Below are positions 10,565-21,179 of a stretch of DNA of 64,000 bases, one piece after another (the first letter of the stretch is position 1; the number at the start of each line of letters is the position of its first letter). Below the pieces are notes generated by a model. The model had not been told where the DNA came from and ran no database searches. It saw only the letters and a list, made by a program, of their open reading frames with translations. A program made the translations under genes and the position numbers. The DNA is from Liolophura sinensis (Eukaryota; Mollusca; Polyplacophora; Chitonida; Chitonidae), in contig NC_088306.1 of the NCBI RefSeq assembly GCF_032854445.1, positions 9,326,193 to 9,390,192 of the forward strand, given 5' to 3'.

Positions 10565-11117
10565 TTACTACCGAAGGGTCCTGCAAATGGCGTGTGCATA
10601 TCTCGCCTTGTAGCATATGTTGTGTGACGATTTCAATAAACGTCATAAGTTATTACGTCTTCACTCTAAGTTTCTTAAATTTTACAATGAGTGTAATTCT
10701 CGTGTAAGGAAATACGGACAGAGTATGCAGAACCTCTGGCATTCGGCTTCAAGATTGTGCCTAATTCCGCTTAACCCGAGGCTTTCGGCTATATATTCAT
10801 CGTGTTGAATTAGATCGCCACTTTGGATATATGAACAGTTGTAATCAAAGTGCAACTGAGATATATATTTTGTTATCGGCAAGTGATATCCTAACACGAT
10901 TTGAATACTGATTTCACTCATTCGCCTAGAACATACTTTTCGTCTTTCAAACATTATTGCTTCTTTTTGCGTGATTCAGTGCTATTTTCATACTTCGTAT
11001 ACTTTCTTAGTTCTTTGATGGTTTGTTTTATACGTCGTTTTGGGGCCTTGTGATTATTGACCTGGAACGTCCTTATTGGCTGACGGCTGGAATGTCTGTT
11101 TCGACGCATAGATCAAG
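10565..11117 (+). repeat. Dispersed repeat family F2, most complete copy
   Basis: This copy is used here as the reference. From 'gcatatctcgccttgta' through 'gtgttgaattagatcgcc', 'tatgaacagttg', 'actgagatatata', 'ttcgcctagaaca', 'ttagttctttg', 'gattattgacctggaacgtcc' to an end near 'TTTCGACGCATAGA'. Other copies or parts lie at 1670, 11992 (minus, two 3' ends), 14800, 17866, 18620 and 22725. No coding potential or obvious terminal repeats are seen. Confidence 0.7.
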
Positions 11118-11190
11118 GTTTTCTCCCACCATAATGTTGGCCACCGTTGCATACGTGAAATATACAAGTAAACCAATAAATAAATATGCA
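11118..11190 (+). mobile_element. SINE 3' end fragment fused to F2
   Basis: 'cccaccataatgttggccaccg' followed by 'aaatatac...aaaccaataaataaata' is the 3' portion of the SINE seen at 3764. It follows directly on the F2 end at 11117, with no intervening sequence. Confidence 0.7.
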
Positions 11191-11991
11191 GAGATATATC
11201 TCAGAGATTAGGAGAGACGATCAACCCATCCCGATTAGCAGTTTTGTTGTCCATCAGAGTGAGACAATGGTGCAGACCAAAAATTCGGGGAAATCGCTAT
11301 AGCAACCAGATCCAGACATTCGAGAAGTGGGCCATATATTTCAGTCAATCAAACGTGACTGGACTAGACTGCGCGGCTTTCGCCTTAATGTCATTACCAG
11401 CATAGAAGACCTAAAATGCGAAGTTTTGTTTAAAGGCTACTCTTTCATTTATCACTGGATTCCTGAATAAGAAGCAAAAACCTTGCACGGAATTTAGTTG
11501 TTTATATATGTAAAGCGCACGACCTATCGTCTCGTCCACACATTTTCGAGCTCTTAATTTAGGTATAAAGCCACTTTATCTAGCATTTTAGAGATACCGT
11601 CCAGAAATCGCGTGATAATGCGCCAATACTGCAACGAACTTTTTCGACCCACTTTAAATCGAGCAAATGTCTGTACAAGTTGTTTCCGTCGTTATTTTTC
11701 GGACAACTATCAAGGACCTTACAATGTGAAATGTTCACTTCCCGCGACCTGTTCCGAGTCAGAAAGCTTTAATATGGGCTAATCACGGCGGCGTTAACAG
11801 CGTGGTTATGCTGAATTGGGCGACAAATAAACTTGACTTTTCGATATATGGCAGATGGTGCTTGTTTTCGTTACGATTGGTGGTGAAAGTAATAGCGCAA
11901 ATTACACGCTGAAACATTCGCTTTTGACGGCGTAGATCACTAATTTCCTTCGCTGTTGTCGGTCTATTTTCGCGCCTACATGTAATTCTGG
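11191..11991. other. No supported gene
   Basis: Unique-looking sequence of balanced composition. No long frame, RNA gene or repeat was recognised. Confidence 0.4.
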
Positions 11992-12200
11992 GTCGAAACA
12001 GACATTAGCAATACCAGCCCACACCTAGAATGATGTTCCAGGTCAATAATCGCAAGTCTAAACTCACAAGCATGGCGTTCGTACAAAAATCTATGCGTCG
12101 AAACAGCCATTCGGATACCAGCTGTCAACCAAAATGGGACGTTCAATAATCACAAGGCCAATTCCAAAACGACGCATACACAAGCAACCAAAGAACAAAG
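11992..12200 (-). repeat. Two tandem 3' ends of repeat family F2, inverted
   Basis: Two successive reverse-complement fragments each begin with 'gtcgaaacag' (11992 and 12098) and run through 'ggtcaataatcgcaag' or 'cgttcaataatcacaagg', the complement of the F2 terminal block. The second fragment continues to 'aaagaacaaagaaag', where a palindrome cluster begins. Confidence 0.65.
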
Positions 12201-12300
12201 AAAGTATATACAGTATATACTTTCATGTAATACATACAGTATGTATTACATGTGAACAATGGTCAATCTATTACGCTGAAGAAATTACGTAATAGATTGA
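12201..12300. repeat. Three consecutive perfect inverted repeats
   Basis: Arms 12201-12211/12213-12223 (AAAGTATATAC) and 12224-12237/12239-12252 (CATGTAATACATAC) form two abutting palindromes, each centred on a single A. A third pair, TCAATCTATTAC at 12263-12274 and its complement at 12289-12300, follows with a 14-nt loop. All arms are perfect. Confidence 0.95.
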
Positions 12301-12420
12301 ATTATATTTCCTTTCAACGTACTTGAATGCGTCTTTAGTGTTCTAAGATCCTGAAGTTTCCGGGGGCTACGCAGTCCCTGGATGCTGGCCACCATTGGCG
12401 TATCCACCATTGCGACCAGA

Positions 12421-12463
12421 TCCCCCCCACCCACCCACCCACCCCACCACCCACCCCACCCCG
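12421..12463. repeat. C-rich low-complexity tract
   Basis: CCCACCCA-type repeats. The complementary strand has many G runs and could form a G-quadruplex. Confidence 0.9.
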
Positions 12464-12536
12464 CCTTCGGACGGGACTTTCATGAATACTGCGTGTAATC
12501 GAGGTTAAATCATCCGTTTATTACCTGCACTAGGGG

Positions 12537-12660
12537 ATGAATGAATGAATGAATGATTAGGGTTTAATGCCACATCGGCAATATGCGAGCCATATTGTGG
12601 CCACACTCGAGAATTTATACGAAGCCATTTACATGAGTTTCCCGGAACTGACTATCTCTT
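12537..12660 (+). mobile_element. SINE-like fragment with (GAAT)n start
   Basis: (GAAT)5 leads into 'gggtttaatgccacatcggcaatat', a molluscan-type short interspersed element end. The downstream part fades into unassigned sequence. No internal promoter is visible here. Confidence 0.45.
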
Positions 12661-12814
12661 GACTAATGCGAAGAAAACCTTGTAGTATTTCATGTAGTTC
12701 TGCTCTAACCAGGGGGTGCCTTATAACCCTTTCTCGCAACTCTCCCCATTTTCATGTGACCTAGCTCCGCAAGGTGACGCCATTTACAGAGTAAAAGTGC
12801 GAAACCCGGAAGTT

Positions 12815-12905
12815 TTGTGGACGTTACATGTGACCATTTGCCAATTATAACCCTGTCGTCGCCGCTCTGGGTTTACTCACTTCGCTGTAAGTCCTATATT
12901 ATATT
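12815..12905 (+). repeat. F1 repeat fragment
   Basis: 'gttacatgtgaccatttgccaattata' followed by 'gctctgggtttactc' and 'tgtaagtcc' matches the 3' block of F1 (compare 21785-21850). Confidence 0.55.
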
Positions 12906-13132
12906 AAATCAGATTATGTATAAATCTCAATTCTCGTTAATTTTACGTTGTCAGTTGACATCATGTTGGTAGTCAATGATAGTAACAAAGACTTAATCTT
13001 TGGAATACTGCAGGTGGTTAACAGCTACAGATTTATATGTACATAGATCATGGGCTTCAAACCCACACATCCCTTCCTCCTCCCCTCTTCCTCGTTTGCC
13101 TGTCCCTCACTCTTCCTGGCTGATTTATTTCA

Positions 13133-13770
13133 TGCTACAGGATGCACCATTTGTTGCACCATATGATGCTATAGGATATAACATTTGTTGCCACACGATA
13201 TGCCATTAGATGCTGCAGGATGCACCATTTGTTGCCACAGGATATGTCATATGATGCTACAGGATGTGTCATTTGTTACCACAGAATATGCCATATGATG
13301 CCACAGGATATGCCATATGATGCTATAGGATATGCCTTTTGTTGCCACAGGATATGCCATATGATGCTATAGGATATGCCTTTTGTTGCCACACTATATG
13401 CCATTAGATGCTGCAGGATGCACCATTTGTTGCCACAAGGTATGCCATATGATGGTACAGGATGTGCCATTTGTTGCCACAAGATATGCCATATGATGGT
13501 ACAGGATGTTCCATTTGTTGTCACACGATGTGCCATATGATGCTACACGATGCACCATTTTTTGCCACAAGGTATGCCATATGATGGTACAGGATGTGCC
13601 ATTTGTTGCCACAAGATATGTCATATGATGCTACAGGATGTGTCCTTTGTTACCACAAGGTATGTCATATGATGGTACAGGATGTGTCATTTGTTGCCAC
13701 AAGATATGCCATATGATGCTACAGGATGTGCCATTTGTTACCACAGGATATGCCATATGATGCTAAAGGA
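13133..13770. repeat. 22/44-bp minisatellite
   Basis: The array is built of alternating 22-bp monomers, GCCATTTGTTGCCACAAGAT+AT and GCCATATGATGCTACAGGAT+GT, so the true period is 44 bp with a visible 22-bp sub-period. About 14 dimers. Frames on both strands are open only because the unit lacks stops. Confidence 0.92.
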
Positions 13771-13978
13771 TTGCTTCCTCTCTGGATGGCTACAAGTTTG
13801 GCGTCCTCTCCGGTCGCACGTGGGAAGGTCTCAGCAACCTGCGGATGGTCGTGGGTTTCCCCCGGGCTCTGCCCGGTTTCCAAATACCATAATGCTGGCC
13901 GCCGTCGTATAAGTGAAATATTTTTGACTACGGCGTAAAACACCAATCAAATAAATAAATAAATAAATAAATAAATCA
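13771..13978 (+). mobile_element. SINE, 5'-truncated, abutting the minisatellite
   Basis: It contains the body and tail of the 3764 SINE ('cctgcggatggtcgtggg', 'gctggccgccgtcgtataag', 'aacaccaatcaa') and ends with (AAAT)n. The tRNA-like head is missing. Confidence 0.85.
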
Positions 13979-14439
13979 AAGACAAGCTTTGTTTTCTACC
14001 TGATTACAGTCAACGATAGCTTTTACATCATGCGACAGGTTCGTCAGTATCTCACAATCGGACGTGGCATTCTTCTCCTGACCCAGCCACCTGTGGTCTC
14101 GAGCAGGAGTATTTAGTTACGTATACTCTTAATCATGAAACATGTTTATCTTCCAATGGATTTAAATATTCCCTTATCTTTAAAATGTACTACTTTAAAA
14201 TAAACATTCACACCAACTCAAATTTTACTGCTGCCAGGATATATTTGCCGTCTGCTTCATCTATGCGTCGAAACAGCAACAGTGCGATTTGTCGACCCCA
14301 CTCGTAAAGTTCTTCAGCTGGAATGGAAATCGGACAAGTCTGTTTCATAAGTTGCGTTCATACCATGCGATTTCGTGAATGCTACAATATAATTAAAGGC
14401 GTTCTATATAGAGAGTGGCGACAACAGTGAGATAACTGG
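13979..14439. other. No supported gene
   Basis: AT-rich sequence with a short minus-strand F2 end ('ctatgcgtcgaaacag') at about 14262-14277. Nothing else was recognised. Confidence 0.4.
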
Positions 14440-14580
14440 CAAACGGTCTTACTTGACCTCTGTTAGAGCCGCATTTCTTTTAATTTAATTCTGCTTAAAC
14501 CATGGTGAAAGGGCGTTTGCCATTAGCCAGTTATCACACTATCCTCGTCGCTCTGGTTTTACTCTCTGTGTTGTACCTAA
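14440..14580 (+). repeat. F1 repeat fragment
   Basis: Contains 'gccagttatcacactatcctcgtcgctctggttttactctctgtg', split here by spaces of lower match. The block 'tatcacactat...gctctggttttactc' is shared with 53470-53520. Confidence 0.5.
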
Positions 14581-14799
14581 GCATCAAGTAGACAAAATGC
14601 TCTGATGCTTAGACATCCCCTTAATCACTGCGATTTGTCTTACATACATAATTACGTGGCAGTTCGTGGGACTATTCTATAATTCTTATACCTTACATTA
14701 TCCATAGGCTTTAGGAGGAGCTCGTGTATGTAATAAAGCTACCAAACCTATTAAAATATGCAAGACTACAACATATAGAGAAAGACTAGAGCAGCAAGT

Positions 14800-15250
14800 A
14801 CGGTGTGGATATGTCACGTACATATCTCGCCTTGTACTATTTATTAGGTCCCGTGGGATATGCAACAATTTCAATCCCCGCCACAAGTAATTAATTAAGA
14901 ATAAGCGTGTCCAGGTTATTCCATCAAATGCCTTCACTCAAAGTTGATAAAGTTTTATAATGCATATAGGCCTAAGTATCTTGTAAATAATTAAGGACAG
15001 TATGTCCAGAATCTCTGGCAAGCTGCTTCCTGACTGTCTAATGCCTCTCAACTATGGTTAGGGGCGCCATATTCATCGTGTTGAATTATATCGCTACTTT
15101 GGATATACGAGCAGTTGCAATCAAAGCAAAACTAAAATACATATTTTTTATTATCGACGTCTTATACTGGCCAAACATCAGAGTCGTCATCGCTTTGGTT
15201 TTTACTCTCTTTGCCGTAAATCGTTTGTTATATTATAACGTGAACCCCAT
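14800..15250 (+). repeat. Dispersed repeat family F2, partial copy
   Basis: Shares 'catatctcgccttgta', 'ccatcaaatgccttca', 'catattcatcgtgttgaatta' and 'ttggatatacgagcagttg' with 10565-11117, in the same order. Confidence 0.65.
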
Positions 15251-15266
15251 GTATTGTGGCGGCTTT

Positions 15267-15415
15267 CTTTTATTTATTTATTTGATTTGATTGGTGTTTT
15301 ACGCCGTACTCAAGAATATTTCACTTGTACGATGGCGATCAGCATTACGGTGGGTGGAAACCGGGCAGAGCCCAGGGGAAACCCACCACCATCCGCAGGT
15401 TGCTGTCAGACCTGG
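15267..15415 (-). mobile_element. SINE, 5'-truncated, minus orientation
   Basis: Reverse complement of the SINE body and tail: (TTTA)n, 'gattggtgttttacgccgt', 'ggtggaaaccgggcagag', 'caccatccgcaggttgct'. Confidence 0.85.
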
Positions 15416-15842
15416 CGGCTTTCTGTAAACATCCATATATTGCGGTCACAGAATGATGTTTTGCGATGTCAACACTGAAGTTATCTCATTCGCCATGAAT
15501 GCGATGAACCATTTTGCAACATTTTGTTAGGATATAGTCCTGTAGTCATTTGTGTAGGCCTACAAACATATAATTCTGCCCAACTATGTGTGGTAACACA
15601 GTAATATATCAACCTGTAACGTCCATGTACATGTATATCCGGACACTTAGGTAAATACACTTAGGCATACACAATAACATTCTTATAATTTCAAGTACAC
15701 TAATTTGCACCCATTATTGGAAAGGTAGAAGAAAAAACTTTACAATAGAAGCTCAACGTGTTCTGGCCATTAATCTGCTTTGTTGATCGACTGATTGATT
15801 GACTGTTACGTAAATGCATACTGAATAATTTTCACTTATACA
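15416..15842. other. No supported gene
   Basis: AT-rich unique sequence. No features recognised. Confidence 0.4.
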
Positions 15843-15977
15843 ATGGCGGGCAACCTGCGGATGGTCGTGGGTTTCCACCTAGCTTTGCCCGGTTTCCACC
15901 CACCATAATGCTGGCCGCCGTCGTATAAGTAAAATATTCTTGAATACGGCGTAAAACACCAATCGAATAAATAAATA
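15843..15977 (+). mobile_element. SINE, 5'-truncated
   Basis: Begins in the body ('gcaacctgcggatggtcg'), continues through 'ataatgctggccgccgtcg', and ends in 'aacaccaatcgaataaata'. The head is missing. Confidence 0.85.
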
Positions 15978-17662
15978 TACGATAGCGGTTGGTTTTATCA
16001 GAGGCGGAAGCTCGCATGTACTGGATAAAAAAAAAACAACCTTTGGCAAATTACTGGCGAACTTCACAAGTATGACACACAGACGTCCACATCTTTAACT
16101 AAAGTAAAACATGACAAACGATCCTTCGGTCACCTCAACAGGTAAAGGGCAAGGAATCTACAAGTGCCATGTCTAAGGCCGTGATTGAACTGGTGCCTCA
16201 TGTGCCTTATGTTTGGGGAAGCGCCATCTTTACTCACTGAATTAACCACATCCGGCTGCTCACCACTGGACTGACTGACTGGCAGAAAGTTGGACGGCTG
16301 AGAATTGACTCTCAATTTGGCCAAATATGACAAAAGACAACGGAGCCGGTGGTTTTGGCATTTCATTGGAAATGTGTGACAATTAACTATAAAACTAACT
16401 CCTCTGGTTTTATCCTCCATGCTGTAGCCTGTAACAACACATTGAATGGCATTGGAAAAAAGGAAGTAGGTTTGTGTGTGTGGCCGGGGTGGGGGTGGGG
16501 GTGGGGGTGGGGGGTGCGAGGGCGTGCTTTCAGAATGCCTGTCCAGTGATAAGGTGGTCAGGTTCACTAGAATCAAATGTATGTACCAAACAAAAACACG
16601 ATTTGTAACTAAGCACGTTCTTGTTTATCCTAAAATTCCGTCACGTTTTAAACTGTTGCTTACAAACTACACTTTGGTATCAAAGAAGTTCGTTCAATAT
16701 TCATCTGAACTGTCACGCACAATCAGTTTGCTTTACTGCGCTAAGAGATGTAGTCATACAGTTGGTGGATGTACAACGAATATGCTGTTTTCCCATCGAT
16801 GAATGTTTCTGTGTAATTTCTGGTAATAAGCACAGTAACCCCGCCCTTCTCTCCAACCTGCTACCCCTTGGGGGCAAATATACGTAATAACCCGGCTGAT
16901 GTGAATATACGCTGTTCTTGTTCTCATCCTGGTGATAGGTTGATATCTGTTAGCTCCTGTAACCCGAGGGCCCAAGGCAGACACCTGGTCATGGCAGCCA
17001 ATCCACCTGATTAGGCTTGCTGAACATAACACATGTATCACTTGGCACATGGTCAAAACGTGGCTCACAGCAATATGTTTAATACACCAGCTACTTCGCA
17101 GATGGACAAATTTGATTGATAACAGTTTACTGTGCGACTCGCCTTAATATTCATCAACATCTTGCTTAACTTTAAGTTAGAGGATTCTTGAAAACGGTCT
17201 TGAACAACAAATCAACAAATACGGCTAAAGACTTTCTCGCTTTATGAAATCTACTTGGCGTGGATAAGAGCATCAAATTGTATGTATTTGGTTTCATTGC
17301 CAAACGTGTGCTTAACTGTATATTCGAAAAACTACACAAGACTTGTATGCAAGTGTAAATGGCCATAGGGAATCAGTCAGAAGGAAAAAGCCGCTAATAG
17401 GCAAACATTTCTACGTCTCAGACCATGGGCTTGAATCATGTCAGCATTGAAATTATAGATAAGATTTGTCCGTCTTCAAAACATAATTTTCAGCGTTCGA
17501 ACGGAAAATCCGTGATCAGGAATTTAGATGCTAGAGCTTGGTTCAGCATTTCCTTACGGCTTAAATGACAATTGTATGTGTACTGTCAATGCAGCATCCA
17601 GTGAACCAGACGACTCTGAACACAATACACTTGTTCAAATGCGTATGCAAAGTTTTACGGCC
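15978..17662. other. No supported gene
   Basis: Several open frames of 60-150 codons occur on both strands at 16130-17070, but none is recognisable and they overlap one another. Part of 16390-16445 ('ctctggttttatcctccatgctgtagcctgtaacaacac', read in pieces) resembles 19240-19285, so it is repetitive. A G-rich tract lies inside. Confidence 0.4.
16486..16514 (+). repeat. G-quadruplex-prone tract
   Basis: Five consecutive runs of four to six G separated by single T residues, the ideal arrangement for a stable intramolecular G-quadruplex on the plus strand. Confidence 0.85.
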
Positions 17663-17665
17663 CGT

Positions 17666-17766
17666 ATTTGATTGTTGTTTTATGCCGTGCTCAAAAATAT
17701 TTCACTTAAACTGCGACGGCGAGGCATTATAGTAGGAGGTAACCCACGGCCATTCACAGGTTGCGG
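17666..17766 (-). mobile_element. SINE fragment, decayed, minus orientation
   Basis: 'ttgttttatgccgtgctca', 'aaatatttcactta', 'acccacggccat' and 'caggttgcgg' follow the reverse complement of the SINE tail, with many substitutions. Confidence 0.65.
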
Positions 17767-17865
17767 ATACTGATTTGGACTAGAACGTTTCCAGCGTTTT
17801 TTTTCATCACCATTGAAAAACTGTGGTATGCTTCTCCTGGCACGAACCCTTCCAATTTCCAAACT

Positions 17866-18002
17866 TTACATGTATATACTTTTTTAGTTCTTTGCAGGTT
17901 TGTGTTGAGTGTCGTGATAGGAATGGACCCTTGCGATTATTGATCCGGAACGTCCATTTTGCTTGATAGCTTGTACACGCATGTCTGTTTTGACGCCTAG
18001 AC
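17866..18002 (+). repeat. F2 repeat, 3' end
   Basis: 'ttagttctttgcaggtttg', 'gcgattattgatccggaacg' and a terminal 'tctgttttgacgcctaga' match the last 140 bp of the copy at 10565. Confidence 0.65.
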
Positions 18003-18619
18003 CTGAAGTCAATGTAATCCAGTTGCTGCCAGAGGCAGTACATAAGATAGTCTGAGTGGTAGACAGAAAATGGCCACACGTAACCGGTAGAATCCGGCCT
18101 ACTGTCAGTTTACCTTAGCAAGAATTTTATTATAACTGTTTATGTAAATACTGAAACGACACCAGGAATTACGACCCCAGGATACGCATCTAATGTTGAC
18201 AAATGTTCATAGACAGAAAAAAACTCGACCCAGAAAAGTTCCCCGCACAAATCTAGCAACGGCTGCATATACATGCAGTTGAAGTTAACATAGGCACAGG
18301 TTACATGTGGTTACATTTATGCTGCAACACGGTTATGTAACAGTTTAAGGTAGCAATGCATTGTGCTATTTGAAATGAAGGAAGACCAAGAGCTATTAGG
18401 AATGTGACATCTGGTGGGTAACTGGTTTCTTGGATTAGGCTGGTTATGATATGACGAAAGCAGCTGTAGCGTTCATTATTCTCATTCGTAAATAGTCCAT
18501 GCTTGAGGTTTCCCGCTGAGTTCCCGATTATCAGCCACAAAGCATCGGAATTACTGGTAACGGGAAGGAGAAACGTGTGTTACTGAAATCACAAACACCC
18601 ATCGACCTGCGCCAAACCT
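18003..18619. other. No supported gene
   Basis: Unique AT-rich sequence. No features recognised. Confidence 0.4.
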
Positions 18620-18990
18620 GGCATTAGCACTTTGTTTCATCATTGTCTAATTCCGCGTCACCATGTGCTAGGGACCATATCTTCATCGTGTTGAATTAGA
18701 TCACCACGTTGGATATATGAACAGTTCCAATCAAAGCGCAACTGAGATATATAATTTGGTTGTGGATTTAGGTGCCAGCATGGTACACGGTTTTGATACT
18801 GATTTAACTCATTCGACTAGAACATCCCTTGCGTCTTCCCATCATCAGAAACTGTTGACTACATGTACTTCTCTTTGCATGAATCTGTCCTAATTTCGCT
18901 CTTTACGTACATGTACCTTCTGAGTTCTTTTGTGTGTGTTGAAGGTAGTTTTGGGAATTGGCCTTTGCGATGAATGAATTGGAACTTCAT
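18620..18990 (+). repeat. Dispersed repeat family F2, internal to 3' part
   Basis: 'cttcatcgtgttgaattagatc', 'tatatgaacagttcc', 'caactgagatatata', 'ttcgactagaacat' and 'ttctgagttctttt' appear in the same order as in 10565-11117. Confidence 0.7.
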
Positions 18991-21179
18991 TAATTATGAC
19001 TAGCTTCAGTTTTATCAACTTTAATATCTCAGAAGCATGAAATGAGAGACAGAAAATCGATGAAAATGGGATTACTTTTTTAATCCCTTTAAGTAACGCG
19101 CACAGCGTAATTAAAGCTTACGCCATCCGTGCTGCCATATAAATTAAAATCTAAGCTACAACTTGCTCTTCTTCGGTCGGTTCTGGAGGCTACAGGTAAA
19201 AATTCTGGCAGGAAGTTGGAAAGCTGACTTAACTATCAAACTAACTGCTCTGGTTTTACACTCCATGTTGTAGCCTGTAATAACACAGAACTAAGAAGAA
19301 AGCGTTTCATTATGACCGACTGAGTGTGGGAACTGCTTACAAGCCGTGGATTGAGGAGTGAGAGTAAGTTTCCTTATAAGCCTCAAGACAACAACAACAA
19401 CATCACTTGAATACAGTGACATAAAAGATAACCGTAAGTAAACAGTTTATCAAACAACTTTAGAAACCAACAGTGAATTATTACTTTTAAAAAATGTTCT
19501 GTACAGATGTCTGAACCAGCACACCATTGTGCATGCGGGGCTTCAAATCGAACTGGACATCTTTTGTTCAGAGACCCAAGTGGCACGGAGTAAGAAATAT
19601 CTCGTTCTATCGTTTGAATAGACCTTGAATAACTTTGTCCCGCGAATCGTCACGTCACGAAGGACGACAGCATTGTTTCGCCCTCAGGAGCCTTATAGCA
19701 CCACATAGTTGTCATCCCCAAAACTATACAAAGGTCATTGTCACAGGCTAATCCAGGAGGAAATGTTGCCATACAAGCCTCAAATAATGTCACATGACAA
19801 AATAACGGATTTATAAAGCGAAATCAGAACTTAAAACCCAGAATTTGATCATACCCAAATAATTTAGGGTCAGAAATGTTCTAGGTGAATGAACCAATGG
19901 GTATCCAAATATACTACCATGATACTTCATAAATTGTCTTTAACCAAAATATGTTTCTCAGTTGCGATTTGATGATAAACTCTTTATGTATTTGGTACAT
20001 TCTGTCCATATTTACTTACAAGAGAGTTATACTTACTGTTTAATTTTAAAAACTTAGAGTGAAAGTGATGGAAAATGAAAGACTGTACCAAAATTTTACA
20101 AATTTTTCTTTGTTTATGTGGAAATTTACAAGCCCCAGTTACCATTTTTAGTTTTGATAAAATTAATGATAAAAGGCACTACTGAATCATCTAAACTGCC
20201 GACAAATTTTAACCGTAGATTTGCGTTTCTACTCCCTCAAGATCAACAAGGTTCTGCTACAAATTAGTTTCAAACACAAACTATTAATGTTTATTTAAAA
20301 ATCTATACAAGTAGCTAGCAACAAAAAATCGACGACGTTTTAAATGTACTGCTTAAGCCATGTTGCTGGGGGGAGGGGGGAGGGGGGCGTGTAAATTGCT
20401 ACTATTGACGCATTGCCTGCATGAGACTATATTGTCTCATAGAATTGCGGCTTACAGTTAAGCTAACACCTACACCAATAGACCGAAATATCACAAAGAA
20501 GTCCAATTGTAACTGGAATCCAATCAACATGTGTACTTTAATCCTGTGGTTTTAGAAGGGTAAAAAGCTGTAACAAAAGAAAGAAAAGCTATTGAGAACA
20601 GTGTTTCACATTTGCAGAGAATGAAGACGAGGCAGTACGACACATGTACTTTGTCGTAACGAGTTGTCCCGCTTGTAACATAATGCATTATTCCAGCATG
20701 AGTTACCTCCCTTGAATTGCTAAAAACACTTGACAGTGACGTTTGTACAATTAAAAATACTGAATTTCAAGGCCTATGCATAACTCAAAGAATATGTGCA
20801 TAAGCGTAATACATAAGCACACCTAAAATAAGACATCAACACGTATGTTAAGCTCACAAGTTCTGAGATAACTGTTCACAGATCAGGTGTACATTTGATA
20901 TGATTAGAGATACCGGTAGGTTAGAAACAAGTTTCGATTCCACCTTAGCGTTCATGGCTAAATTCTCAAAGCTGCGACAACTTGAAGAATTTTGGGAAAA
21001 GATGATGAGTTATAAAGTTAATGCAGATATTTGAGCACAAAAACTAACACTGTGGATGGCTGCAGGAGTGAAATTTAGGCTTGTCAACAGTTCAGTCAAG
21101 AGCGTCTGTTCCCATGTGAAATGTCAAAATAAAACTAAATGTACCTCCAAAAGTGGAGAACTATAATCATATCAAAGTA
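18991..21179. other. No supported gene
   Basis: AT-rich sequence without a long frame. It includes a G-rich tract at 20368-20387 followed by 'cgtgtaaattgctactatt', an F1-like block. Nothing else was recognised. Confidence 0.4.
20368..20387 (+). repeat. G-rich tract
   Basis: Three runs of six G joined by single A residues. The runs are long enough for a G-quadruplex; the tract sits at the position where F1 copies at 21690 and 53360 read 'gggggtgt' or 'ggggcgtg'. Confidence 0.75.

Noticed and set aside
13276-13624. Minus-strand frames of 76-86 codons with repeated WHILW/ATNGTSC
   Set aside because: They are read from the 22/44-bp minisatellite, which lacks stops in that frame.
16130-16802. 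ORFs of 108-148 codons with a proline run or glycine run
   Set aside because: They cross the G-rich tract and overlap on both strands; no family recognised.
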